DNA of 64,000 nucleotides from assembly GCA_014529385.2 (NCBI GenBank), contig CM043958.1:144206734-144270733 (forward strand), given 5' to 3'. Source of the stretch: Adiantum capillus-veneris. Lineage: Eukaryota > Streptophyta > Polypodiopsida > Polypodiales > Pteridaceae. Below are positions 48,121 to 57,936 of this stretch, in pieces (the first letter of the stretch is position 1; each line of letters begins with the position of its first letter). The notes under the pieces were generated by a model. It had not been told where the DNA came from. It worked only from the letters and a program-made list of their open reading frames with translations, and made no database searches. The position numbers were made by a program, and so were the translations under genes.

Positions 48121-49340
48121 ATGGCCAAAAATGGTCAAAATAGACGCCCCAAACCCATCATTCAAAGTATGGTTCTCCACAACTCGAAGAATGAGGAGCA
48201 GCAATGGGAACCTCAGGTTTTTCAAGAAGGTGCTTGGGTCTACATGCAACCTTCTGCAATCGGTCCCCATCGTGTTCGTGAAAGAACAAACGTTGATCTC
48301 CATTGGAAGGGAAGACCAATAGGCTTCAAACAAGTAAGAGACAAGGGTACGGTGGCAATCGTTCAACATGTCTTCATGTTTGGACACATGCGTCTACGAG
48401 GGATCACCAACCCAAGGGATTTTCCTTGTAATTGTATGTACCTTGCACTTCAATGGTTTTGGTGGTTAAAAAATTGGACTTTTTACATCTCACGGACTGT
48501 TTTGTTTCTATGTAGATGTTTCTCCTTCTAGCCTTGTGGAGGAGCAACCGCTCTCGTGCCTTTCAGGCACATTTACAGCCATGCATGCAAGTCTTGGGGA
48601 TATGCTCTTCCCCAACACAACTTCATCAAACCTTGCACGGAAAAGGGTGTTCTTCTACACCCACAAGTACATTGTACCTACAGATGAGCAAGGCTACGAA
48701 GAGCTACAACCTTTGGAAGCTACAACCTAGCGTAGCATGGAGTGGCCAAAGTCAGATGCATTCACTGTAATGTCTTTGAAAGCCAAGATTGTAGCTGATG
48801 TGAGAGCATCATTAAAATTTGGAAAAGCCTTGCGTTTCGTTGGGCTTGGATGGTGTTGTCTTGCTATTGTCTTCGCTAGCATATTCGGATCTTTGCCTTT
48901 CCATCATACAAACACTATGTATGTTTTGCAAAGATCTACATTACGATACATTGGAAGCCATCCTTGGCGAGAAGTGGGGGTATCTTGAAGGACTTCACAA
49001 CGGAGATCGCTTTCGGTGTCAAGTTGGAAGTTTCGGCATTGCTATCCATTTCATCAAGGTGCGCTCCACCCTTTACGTACGGTACTTCTATGAAAGATGG
49101 ATGTGCAAGTTTGGTGAATGGATTTCATTGCAATCCACCGATGCTACAATTGAGGTATTTGAAATTGTAATTAAATTGTCGAGTGGTGCTATTGAGACCG
49201 TCCAAGTGAACAAGCATTGGACATTGGCCAATGTGCGGGAGCACTTAGTGATAATGGGTTTAGAGCAAGGATAAACTACAAAGTTTTGCATTGGACGACG
49301 TAAGGTGAATGATCTTTCTCTCTTAATTATGTTATCTTTA
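48121..49340 (+). pseudogene. T1 gene A, unknown N-terminus with ubiquitin-like C-terminus
   Basis: ATG at 48121 follows a CT-rich leader. Exon 1 (48121-48427) encodes about 102 residues starting MAKNGQNRRPKPIIQSMVLH. An 88-bp GT-AG intron (48428-48515) restores the frame into YVSPSSLVEEQPLSCLSG. TAG at 48728 interrupts; coding continues (PKSDAFTVMSLKAKIVADV), then shifts frame between about 48880 and 48960 to a block ending at TAA 49272-49274. The last part, FEIVIKLSSGAIETVQV, then WTLANVREHLVIMG and, after the stop, KFCIGRRKVND, follows the strand-turn-strand-helix-strand order of a ubiquitin fold. No diglycine or other enzyme motif is visible. Role in T1 unknown. Confidence 0.5.
48428..48515 (+). 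other. intron in T1 gene A
   Basis: GTAATT donor, T-rich tract and TATGTAG acceptor; removal joins two protein-like frames. Confidence 0.6.
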
Positions 49341-49829
49341 TGTTATTTGGATTATTCATCACTCTAAGGTGGGTATGCTATTTCTTATTTTTTTTGCTAG
49401 ATTAGTAGCCGCATGGAGAGCACGATTCAAATTGAAAAGGCATGGATGACGGAAGAGAATCTGATTTTATCATTAGAGTAGTTATATTTTGTACTTAAAG
49501 TTCCTATAATATCACAATTGTAAGTTCAAACAGATGGTTGTATCAAATTTTGGCAATGCACATTATCTTAAAGTCGTAGTGATATGTTTTTAGAGTTAAA
49601 TGATTGTAATTTAATTTGAAAGTTTTTTATAACTTCTTATTATTTGTGTTACTGTATGAAAATTGTTTAATATTTTAATTATTGTTATTAATTTTGGAGG
49701 GGGGGGGGGAGGGGGGCGCTATATAAAGCCTCCTAAACCCTACCACTTTCACAATTCACCTACATAGCCTGTTCACACTCTCATTTGAGCTCTAGCACTC
49801 TTTGCATTCCTACCTTAGCAGCTAGCATC
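49341..49829 (+). promoter_or_regulatory. intergenic region with TATA box for T1 gene B
   Basis: AT-rich DNA ends in a G-run and TATATAAA at 49720-49727, about 100 bp before the gene B ATG, a good plant core-promoter position. No gene in the rest. Confidence 0.55.
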
Positions 49830-51390
49830 ATGGCATCCTCCTCCACCCCTCCCGAAGCCACGGCGTTACAACGCTTCCAAGCATTTTTACAAACAACCGA
49901 GTGGCAAGATCGTGATGATCTCCACAATTTCTTCATCCAATTCCCTGATGTGAACGCAACTATTCACCTAAACATCCAATCTTTTCAGTCTATCTTGGAA
50001 TTTTTTGAAATCTACATCGACAAGTATGTTGTTCCAATTGTCGGACAAGAGGAATTGTGGATTCCATGCGATTTGCTTCGCTACATACACAAAGGTGATC
50101 GGCCTTTCACCCAGCGGCTTCAGCGATTTTGTGTAATTGCGGGTGAGGCAGGGCAGGATATTGAAGATTCACGTTTGATAAAGAAGAAGGTCGGCACCCA
50201 GTTTCTATGTCGCTTGGCGACTTTTGTGTTTCTTCTTGCGGAGGAGCCTGAAAGATCTGAGGTGAGTTTGCCTCATTTGCGCCTTGGGGGTGTCGTCAAG
50301 GACACAAAGGAGCCCATTACAGCACCCTGGGATGCAAGCAAAGAGGGAAATATTCTTGCCCTAACCTACCCAGGAGGTGTCATGGATGCCGCAAAATCCA
50401 TGGGTGATAAGGGTGCAGAAGCATCCTTCAAGCCCGCTGCTGTAGATGCGTTGGAGGAGACATTAACTCCAGAGGTTTTTTTTGAACACCTCTCCTAAAT
50501 TGGCATAAATGGGGAGGAATATTTGTTTTTACATGATCTTGAAAAAACTTTTGACATCCGCATGGATGAGTGCCTGTCCATCCTTTGTGCCACTGTAGAG
50601 TCCTCTACCATTGACCCCTCCTCCGATCCACTGGATCGAACCCCTTGGAGAGAGTGTGGTAGATACAGTGGAGTTGGAAATGGTGGCGGTGACAGATGCA
50701 CCGCACTCATCTGTGTCGGAGGATAAATTTGTAGCTACACGTGCATTGCTTGAAGCCCAATGTACTCCTATGCCTGTTCATATGGATGAACTTGAGAGTG
50801 TCGCTATGGCTCCCAATTCATCCATTTCTCTTGACTGTAAAGGCATAAACGATGAGGACGACAAAAAACAAGAGGTATCAATTAATTTTTGTTTTGTAAT
50901 TACGTTAATTTTCATTGTTGCATTCTGAAATCTTATTTACCTATTGATTTCTTTGTAGAATGTTGTGGAGCTGGATGAGCATGCAGGTCGGGGAGGAGAT
51001 GGTAGGCTCCAAGATTTTGGATAGCAGTCATCCCTTGCGCATTACCTTGGCAAGCTCCCCCAAGACGGCTTTGCAATAATCCACAAGGAGTACACTCCTT
51101 GTGGTCAATTTTGGGTGTCAATGATGAAAGCAATGAGCTGCATCCTATGCCTGTCAACCATATCTCAAGCCTCCCAAGTCATTTATCTTTTAGATAAATC
51201 TTTGGCCAGTGCTGCATTTGTGACACACATTCATGGTCGTGTACTTTGTAACGTGGCCTTAAGCCAAGCTGTAGGTCTAAGCAATGTGGAACAAATTGCT
51301 TGGGATGTGCTGCACAAACAGCTTCCCTGCGCCCAAGAGCGACGAGAAAACATTGCTCGCCATATCTTAGATGGATCAAGCACTCAATAG
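49830..51390 (+). pseudogene. T1 gene B, unknown function
   Basis: ATG at 49830 (MASSSTPPEATALQRFQAFL) opens 222 codons with folded-looking sequence (FQSILEFFEIYIDKYVVPIV, RLQRFCVIAGEAG, KKKVGTQFLCRLATFVFLLA). It stops at TAA 50496, where the frame continues protein-like (EEYLFLHDLEKTFDIRMDEC). After a shift near 50630, 50650-50874 is acidic (PVHMDELESVAMAPNSSIS). An 84-bp GT-AG intron (50875-50958) leads to the last exon with TAG at 51022 and a helical C-terminus (FWVSMMKAMSCILCLSTISQ, VGLSNVEQIAWDVLHKQL). No family recognised. It converges on the H3-like gene. Confidence 0.5.
50875..50958 (+). other. intron in T1 gene B
   Basis: GTATCA donor after CAAGAG, T-rich tract, TTTGTAG acceptor. 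Confidence 0.6.
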
Positions 51391-51695
51391 ATGCATATAT
51401 CTTGTAATTAACTCTTTCAAATTTGGAATGGGATGTATCACATCTTTGTACTTTGCTATTTCAAATTTGGAATGGGACTTGATTTTAACTGTGAAATTTT
51501 GTATTGAGTTTATGGTACGATAGACAGTAGGTGATTGGCTCTATATTCTGGTATGATTGTGCAATTCTCTGAACCAAGATCAAGAAATTTTTTTTCATAT
51601 AAATAACACCAAAAAGGCATAATATCAATGCAATTTTACAAACCTAGCCAAGAGAAGGTTTAAAAAATATGTCTGAGGGTCTGCCGCCGCAGAGG

Positions 51696-51740
51696 CACGT
51701 GGGAGGGCAAAAGTAACTGTTACTTTTGCCCTCCCGCGTG
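51696..51740. repeat. 22-bp-arm inverted repeat between convergent T1 genes
   Basis: CACGTGGGAGGG-CAAAAGTAAC at 51696-51717 is followed after one base by its reverse complement at 51719-51740, with a single mismatch. It lies about 300 bp past gene B and 200 bp past the H3-like gene. It could form a very stable hairpin in either transcript. Confidence 0.9.
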
Positions 51741-51768
51741 ACAGCTCTTGTAATCAACTTCTATCGAC

Positions 51769-51772
<4 letters not shown>

Positions 51773-51812
<40 letters not shown>
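51773..51812. repeat. (CT)n microsatellite in T1
   Basis: About 40 bp of CT, in the 3' flank shared by the convergent genes. Confidence 0.95.
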
Positions 51813-51816
<4 letters not shown>

Positions 51817-51940
51817 AGTTCTACTCATATCACTTATAAACACAAATGTTCAGTACGATGGAAAAGAAATCACTAAAGCCACAACTCGTTATATTTGAAC
51901 AAGATATCTTTACATTGCTAAAATTTCATAAAAGTCAAAT

Positions 51941-52774
51941 TTAATCTCTCTCTCCTCTGATTCAACACGCAAGAGCTATATCCTTGGCCATTATTGTCAC
52001 CCGTTTTGCATGAATAGCACACAAGTTTGTGTCTTCAAAAAGAGAAATTAGTTTATATTCTTCCGCTTCCTGCAGAGCTTCTACGGCGATACCTTGAACT
52101 CGAAACGCCTAACTTTGCATGATCACTTTCACCAAACGTGCGAATGGTGCCTTGCGGATGAGAAGGTCTGAAGTCTTTTGATAGTGACGAATCTCTTGCA
52201 AGGCCTTTGGAATGCATTGCTTCACAGCAGGAGCCCATTGTTGAGGGATAGTAGGATCTGGCACATGGGCCTTGCGAGGGCGAACCTTGAAAAACTTTTC
52301 CTTTCTACGAGAGGGCTTGCGAGGAGGAGCTTGCGCATCTTCAAGGCCACCATGTGCTCCGACTGGCTCTTCAACTCCACCCTACGCTCCAACTGGCTCA
52401 TCTTCTACATCCTCAAAATCCTCTTCATTTAGTAACCCATGATCACGTGTAGGCTGATCTGACGGCAGAGCTCCAAAGCCACGTGGCAATGTCTTCCCAG
52501 CCGAGACTCGATGATTGCTTGGGATCTCCTGTCCGCTCCATGGTGGGCTTTGTGCTTCGCTATCCATCTCGGTTTCAGTGTTTGAAGTCACTACCCGTTT
52601 CTTCTTGCGTGAAGGTTGTCCATCTTGCTGCTCTTCACGTGACCATTCCCTCTCCATCTCTTCTAGGAGCTCTTGTTCGTGTATCCAAGGTGGTTTTTGA
52701 GCACCTTGGACAGATGAGTGAGGGTGAGCAAAAAAAGGTTGATCTTTTCTTGTTGTTTGCTTTGTGTGTGCCAT
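51941..52774 (-). pseudogene. T1-encoded histone H3-like protein with long linker
   Basis: One frame of 278 codons from ATG at 52774 to TAA at 51941-51943, with stops TAG 52382-52384, TAG 52109-52111 and TGA 51962-51964. It begins MAHTKQTTRKD, against MARTKQTARKS in canonical H3, so the K4 and R8-K9 positions are kept. About 170 residues of acidic/charged linker follow (with KKKRVV and a 30-bp tandem duplication giving EPVGA twice). Then comes an H3 fold: KALQEIRHYQKTSDLLIRKA (alpha-N and alpha-1), [31 protein letters not shown] (alpha-2), [24 protein letters not shown] (alpha-3). After the TGA the frame reads IRGER, as at the H3 end; the codons there (TGT TGA) are one C-to-T step each from Arg codons. 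Loop 1 is about two residues short. It starts about 220 bp after the transposase-like gene on the same strand. Confidence 0.92.
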
Positions 52775-53359
52775 TGTGTAAGAAGGGGCAATATTGAAAA
52801 TGAGACTCCCTCTTCTCTAAAAGCCCCCTATTTTTAAAAAAATAGGTCTCTTCACACTTGACCCGGCCACTTAAAAAAACTCTTAATATCATCAAAATAT
52901 AAAAAACAAAAAATGGAAAAATGGAGAAGTATTATATGCAACTCAACAAAGAAATCTACAAACATAAACATTACATTGCATAGCATCATTTGTTTTACAT
53001 GTTGGGTAACCAACGTTTGCCCACTCTATGGCGATTTTCACGCCACCTAGCATGATTAAGGGGTCTGGTGGAGTTTCTCCATTTCTCTTTAGCATTAAGT
53101 AGAGATTGTCTCCTAACCTCCTTGGCAAGACTTGACTTTCGCACTCGCTCTATGGGTGACATCTCCCCAAAGAACAACGAACGAACCAATCAAACATCTC
53201 CTTCATGTAGTTGGATCTCGTAGTTCCACCACCGTGACGTGTATTTTTAAAGTAAACACCTTTGGCTCAATAATGTGATTTCTCCATTCCTTGAGTGCTC
53301 CACATGTCTAATGAACCATATTTTGACATAAAGAATGCTCCATGCGCATACAAAGTATG

Positions 53360-53437
53360 CTGCATCAAGAAAAAATGCTTAGATCAAATGAATGTTTATG
53401 TATAGCATCAAAATTTGAACTGAACAAAGTAACTTAC
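53360..53437 (-). other. intron in T1 transposase-like gene
   Basis: Minus-strand GTAAGT donor after CACTACATG and TTGATGCAG acceptor; 78 bp. Confidence 0.65.
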
Positions 53438-54549
53438 CATGTAGTGTGTGATATTGCTCTCTCCCCACGCTTGCACAAATGCTTTAGTGAAATTAGAAAT
53501 GTGATCTTTGAACAAATTTTGTTGCTCGCTCGTGGTTTGGGGTTTCCACATGATTTGAAGCACTAACTCAAAGTGGTGCCACACTTGCCTACGCAGATTT
53601 ACAAGCACGGGATTTGAATCTTGATCGGTCGTACACTTGCAAAGTGATTTCCATAGCTCCCATGGAGCATCCTCCTCACCCCTCTCCTTTCGCATCTCTG
53701 GTGTCTTGAAAAACCTGCATGCTTTCACACCATTCATAGATACTTTTTGTGGCACTTCATGCATATTTTCCACCCCACCAATGATAGAAACATTGCCACC
53801 ATGACATCCAATCGAATTTAGAATTGCTTCAACTATTCTAATGGCTTCCACAGATCTAGAAAATGGTTTCATTATGAAAGCGTACTCTATGTGAAGCTTT
53901 AACAAGCGATCAAATATACGCATGAAGGCATGCAAAGTGCAAAAGTGTACATTTGTAAGTGGAAAATTGATAATGGGATGCCATGTTCTATCTTTTGTCG
54001 ACTGATTGGGGACCTCCATGATAGGACACTTCAACACCGAGCACACCCATCCCTTGCATCATCATCCATTGACCATGTTGCATGACTTCCCTTGACACTT
54101 TTCTTTGAAGAAGTGGAGCCACGAGTACTCTCCTTGTATCCTCGTACACAATATGGACAAGGAAGAAGTGATGAAGCACCTTGTTTACACCCAAGTATAC
54201 ATTTGATTGTTTGTAGATCACCTCCTAAGTGCTACTCAACATCAAATGTACCTACTCCATCTACTTCTAGCTTTTCTCCCTCTAGTTGTGCCTTAATAAC
54301 CTTTGTGATCCACGGGATCATAGAGAAGACCCATGCCAACACCTCATGAGTCTCTTTCGGAACTTCAAAAGCTCCTAACCACCATATTTCATTTTTCGAT
54401 TGTACACTAAATGATGGTTTCTGAGAATGATCACCGATAGCATCGACTTTTGCAAACAACATTGCCTCATTCATGAGTGTCACACTCATACGTTCCAATC
54501 TCCGTCCTTTGACAATTTGACATTCATCATATGAGCTTCTCTCCAAGTA

Positions 54550-54627
54550 CTGAAACAACACAGGAATTGAATTGTTATACTAAATGATATTCAATACAAA
54601 TAAAAAATGACATTACAATTTGTATTA
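54550..54627 (-). other. intron in T1 transposase-like gene
   Basis: Minus-strand GTAATA donor after CCACAAG and GTTTCAG acceptor; 78 bp, joins two protein-like frames. Confidence 0.6.
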
Positions 54628-55839
54628 CCTTGTGGAGACAAAGCATAAAATTTAACCATAGCTCGTTGTAGTCGTTTCAAGTCAACAAAAATATTGTTGA
54701 ATTGATGATAACCAAAAGACTTTGCCCCATTAGGAATAGTGTTTCCCCCCTTTATATTACCACATGACTTGGCACTTGTGGAAGAGTACATCATGGATCC
54801 TTCAATGTGTTTGTATTCGCCAAGGGATTCCCGAACGAGATCATTGTTTGCTTTTTTTGCAAGTCAGACCCTATGCGGAATAGGAAACAAATTCTCGGTG
54901 ATGCCTTGCTCTCGTAATGCATCTTTCATCAATCCATGAAGTGCATGGTATACATTTGTGTTGATCCCAACTTCATCACAAGCTCTCTAGACATCATCCT
55001 CAGACACAAGGTTAGAGATCTTTTTTAGGATCTCCTTTGTGATGGCATCTTTCATGTGTTTGGCCTTTTTGCAATCTATGATGTAAAGTATTTCTTCCTT
55101 TGAGATGCATCCTAGGAGAAGATTGCAACGGTCCTCTTGTCTAAAACTTCCAACACACATCTTGTATATATGTCCTATTTCAAAAGGTGAACCACGTCAC
55201 AAATTGATGGAAATTATTTGAGAGTTATGAACACTGTGAATTAAAAAAATAACTGGTTGTCGTGATCCACTTCTTACGTGTCCCTCCATTAGAGGCTAAG
55301 TTTTCAATGGAAGAGAACTCCCTCTTACGCTCATGCATGCCAAATGGAGTGGCTTTTAGGTGCATCATTGCAATTTGTAGCTTAGTTACCTCTATTTCTG
55401 TAGATTTCATCTCCTCTTTAAGATCTTTGAGTTATTTCTCTGTGGAATGTAGTTGTTGTTGGAGATTTGTGGACTGAATGTGTAACACTTGACATTGTTG
55501 TCGGAACCATGCCGACGCACCTGCGTGATTGGAGTCCAATCTCTTACAATACCCAAGAAGACCACGTTCTCCTTCTCCCACATATTTGATTAAGCTTGGG
55601 AGTGTACGGAATGTCGGATGACAACCCACGAGCGGATCTTTTGGATACAACCCTCCATCAAGCCACAAGTCAACATTGGTTTCTCCTCGAAACCGTCGTA
55701 CGGATGCCGGTTGAGATGCTTTCTCGTCATTTTTTTTGTGGGAGCAAATTCGATCAGTAGACGCAGACTGACAGTAGTTGACCTAGTAGATGACGGCGCA
55801 GGTGATTCATTGGTTATGTCGCGAAGAGACATGGTGGAA

Positions 55840-56126
55840 AGTTATGATGGGGAAAAAAATAGATAAGATATACTTTTTGGGATAAACAGACAATTTTTGG
55901 GATAAAAAGACTTAAAATATATTTTTTCATATGTAGACATATATAGGTTCAATTTTTGAGCTCAAAGGAGGGAAATTTTAAAATTTTCAATTTTTAGGCT
56001 TTATTAGATGGACGTTTTGATGATGTGGCATTATCTATTTATTCTTGGAATTAATGTAGAGAGGGACCCAAGGAATTTTAGATTTGGAGCTTATAAAAGC
56101 TAGATTCTTCTAAAAAAATACTGTTA

Positions 56127-56183
<57 letters not shown>

Positions 56184-56530
56184 ACCTTTTTAAAGCTTAA
56201 AAGATCCATTTTGAAGATTTTATTAAAAAATTATTTTTTGGGGTAAATTGATGCACGATTTGAAAAGTGGATTTTGTCATAACTACTTACTCTCTTTGTT
56301 TGGTGATAGGTAGAGAGAGAATGGTTCTTCTCTCTACTTTTACTCCTCTCTCTCTTTTTACCCCCCTCTCTCCCCTACTTTACCCCCCCTCTTCCTCCTA
56401 TACCCTCATTCCCTACTTTCCCCCCCTCTCCTATCTAGAGAGAAGTTAGAGAGAGAGCTACAAAAGTAGCCCTATTTATTGTCTTTGTTCCCTCCATCCC
56501 CTACAAAATTAGCTTTAATCCCTTAAAATT
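55840..56530. promoter_or_regulatory. T1 right subterminal region, promoter side of transposase-like gene
   Basis: AT-rich DNA with a (TA)n tract at 56130-56181 and a C-rich block (CTCCC and CCCCCTCT words) at 56330-56430 mirroring the G-rich block near the left end. No gene. Confidence 0.5.
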
Positions 56531-56575
56531 AGGAATCCTTACATGGCCCCAAGGGGGTCCAATTTTTTCCTAATG
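56531..56575 (-). repeat. T1 right terminal inverted repeat
   Basis: Ends TTTTTCCTAATG on the plus strand, the exact complement of the first 12 bases at 47531. Confidence 0.88.
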
Positions 56576-56911
56576 GACTTGAGAACCCTAATTTCTTTTA
56601 CACACTGTCTTATATATCTAGGGTAAAAATATGCAATGTCCGGCCACCCAAGGCCTTTAGGACTCACCACTTATTGAATTTGCAATCTAAGCACAGTAAG
56701 TGACCTCTTCGTTACAACTTGGAACTCCCATTGAGCCCGTAACACATTAAAATATTACAATGGCTTGAAATAAATCGAGAATTTACAATACGTGACCATT
56801 TTGGGAAAACGTGAAAAATGTGTAACTCCAATCTTTACTGCTTCTTTGTGTTCATCCTTGATGTGCATTCATACGTCTTCGGTCTATTAATTGACATTGA
56901 CTCAGTTAACA

Positions 56912-57700
56912 GGTCTCTCAGAGGTCAAACTTTTCAACTATCCTCATAGCCACTTTTTCATCTATTGTCTATAGAGGAGGAACATCTCTTTCTTTTTTTG
57001 TGATGTTTTGGCATGTCCTTTTGCTTGTGAAGGAGATTTTGGTATCTCGGTAGTTTTGTCTTGTGCAATGTGCTACTCTTCAAGATGTGGTGCTTCTACA
57101 TCAAATCAATCTTGCATCTCTTATTCATTTTGGGATTCAAGACGTTTCTTCTCTGATACAAGTTTACCTTGAGAAAGAGGTTGTGTAGAAGATTTTCCTT
57201 CCTCATGCACATCGTTATATGGTGAAGAAGGTGGTTTGGGAGATGTGGTCTCCCCTGTTTCCTATACTATATTTGCAATAGTTGCTATTTTTGGAATAGT
57301 CTCCTCAAGTTGTGTAGGTGTACTATGGAGAGAATTCCAAGATTGAATCTAGCTTTGTCATCCATTGTTTCTTGGATTCCAACTCTCTCCAGTCATCTTT
57401 ATGCTTCAACGCTGTATGGATTCTTTGTCTTGCCACATCAACCAGTTTAAGGCCGTCTTTTGCAATTTGTCTTCTTTCTTCTTTGAGCTCTTGCAACCTC
57501 CCATCTAGTTGTGAGTCATCCGAGTCTAAGGAAGATTAAAGTTCATGTGATTCCACAGATTTCTTTTTGCTCTTTAGCTTTGTTTGCAAGACATTCCTCT
57601 CTCAACCTCTGAGACTCCTCCATGGATTTTTGCACTTGCATTCTTGGAAAGCGTTCCACTTGTTGTGGTTTCTTCTTGACAAGGGTAATCTATGTCATAA
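56912..57700 (-). pseudogene. decayed coiled-coil ORF of another retroelement
   Basis: Minus-strand coding-like sequence in shifting frames: MEESQRLREECLANKAKEQ, LQELKEERRQIAKDGLKL, RQRIHTALKHKDDWRELESK, then a Pro/Ser/Lys-rich tail with KGHAKTSQKKKE. Many stops. It resembles in style the coiled-coil Gag-like ORF next to LTR-A and is probably the target into which the LTR-B element inserted. Confidence 0.4.
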
Positions 57701-57936
57701 AATCTAATATCTGATATCTAACCAACCCAGATAATTTTCTCATATTAAATTGATCATTTACTGTGGGAGAATAGACGAAAACAAGGGTTAGAATATAGAC
57801 ATGTGCTAACGGGTCTATCTCAACATGGGGCCAATGGTAAAGGGGTCCAAATGAGAGATGATCTATCAAAGAGAAAGGCTAGATAATGGGTCTTAAAGAC
57901 CTTAGGGTTAGCTTCATTAAAGACCTTCAATGGTTA

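Larger units (their letters stand above)
52995..55832 (-). pseudogene. T1 transposase-like gene, family not recognised
   Basis: ATG at 55832 (MSLRDITNESPAPS). A shift at a run of eight T (55730-55737) leads into LWLDGGLYPKDPLVG, a coiled coil broken by TAA 55432, and then RKREFSSIENLASN. Further exons: MCVGSFRQEDRCNLLLGCIS (TAG 54987, TGA 54864 inside); after a 78-bp intron (54550-54627), SYDECQIVKGRRLERMSVTL and IWWLGAFEVPKETHEVLAWV; then LGCKQGASSLLPCPYC (zinc-binding-like); then the open block 54046-53408 with VHFCTLHAFMRIFDRLLKLH. After a second 78-bp intron (53360-53437) come WSTQGMEKSHY and NTRHGGGTT. The His/Asp-rich middle and the late Glu in QGMEKSH fit an RNase H-fold DDE transposase by order; I recall similar motif strings in unnamed eukaryotic transposon proteins. 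The C-terminus ends about 52995 (GKRWLPNM). Confidence 0.6.
47531..56575. mobile_element. T1, 9-kb unclassified TIR DNA transposon carrying a histone H3-like gene
   Basis: The ends are exact because LTR-A gives the uninterrupted target. The first 12 bases CATTAGGAAAAA are perfectly inverted at the right end, and imperfect similarity continues for about 40 bp (GGAC, CCTTGGG, GGCCAT, AGGATT in both). The duplication is 2 bp (GA). Contents in order: gene A and gene B (rightward), a 22-bp hairpin, an H3-like gene and a transposase-like gene (leftward). Short TSD and CA...TG ends do not match a family I can name with confidence: not mariner (TA), PIF/Harbinger (3 bp TWA), hAT (8 bp) or Mutator (about 9 bp); a CACTA relative is possible but the proteins do not look like TNP2. 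All genes carry disabling mutations in this copy. Confidence 0.88.
46990..56911 (-). repeat. LTR-B, interrupted by transposon T1
   Basis: 46990-47530 matches 1540-2080 and 56578-56911 matches 2084-2423; together about 875 bp. The outer end is TGTTAACTGAGTCAA on the minus strand. No polypurine tract adjoins it on the right, so it is probably a 5' LTR inserted into other DNA. Confidence 0.88.

Noticed and set aside
51941-52774. H3-like gene as an ordinary host histone gene or processed pseudogene
   Set aside because: The acidic linker of about 170 residues and the diverged tail are not host H3; no poly-A tail or target duplication surrounds it, and it lies fully within T1.
56130-56181. (TA)n as a TA target duplication of a nested mariner element
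   Set aside because: It is a simple repeat without inverted ends.
47531-56575. T1 as a CACTA (EnSpm) element
   Set aside because: The CA start and short duplication are compatible, but ends are CATTAGG rather than CACTA/CACTG, the duplication is 2 bp rather than the usual 3, and no TNP2-type motif was seen. Left open, not called.
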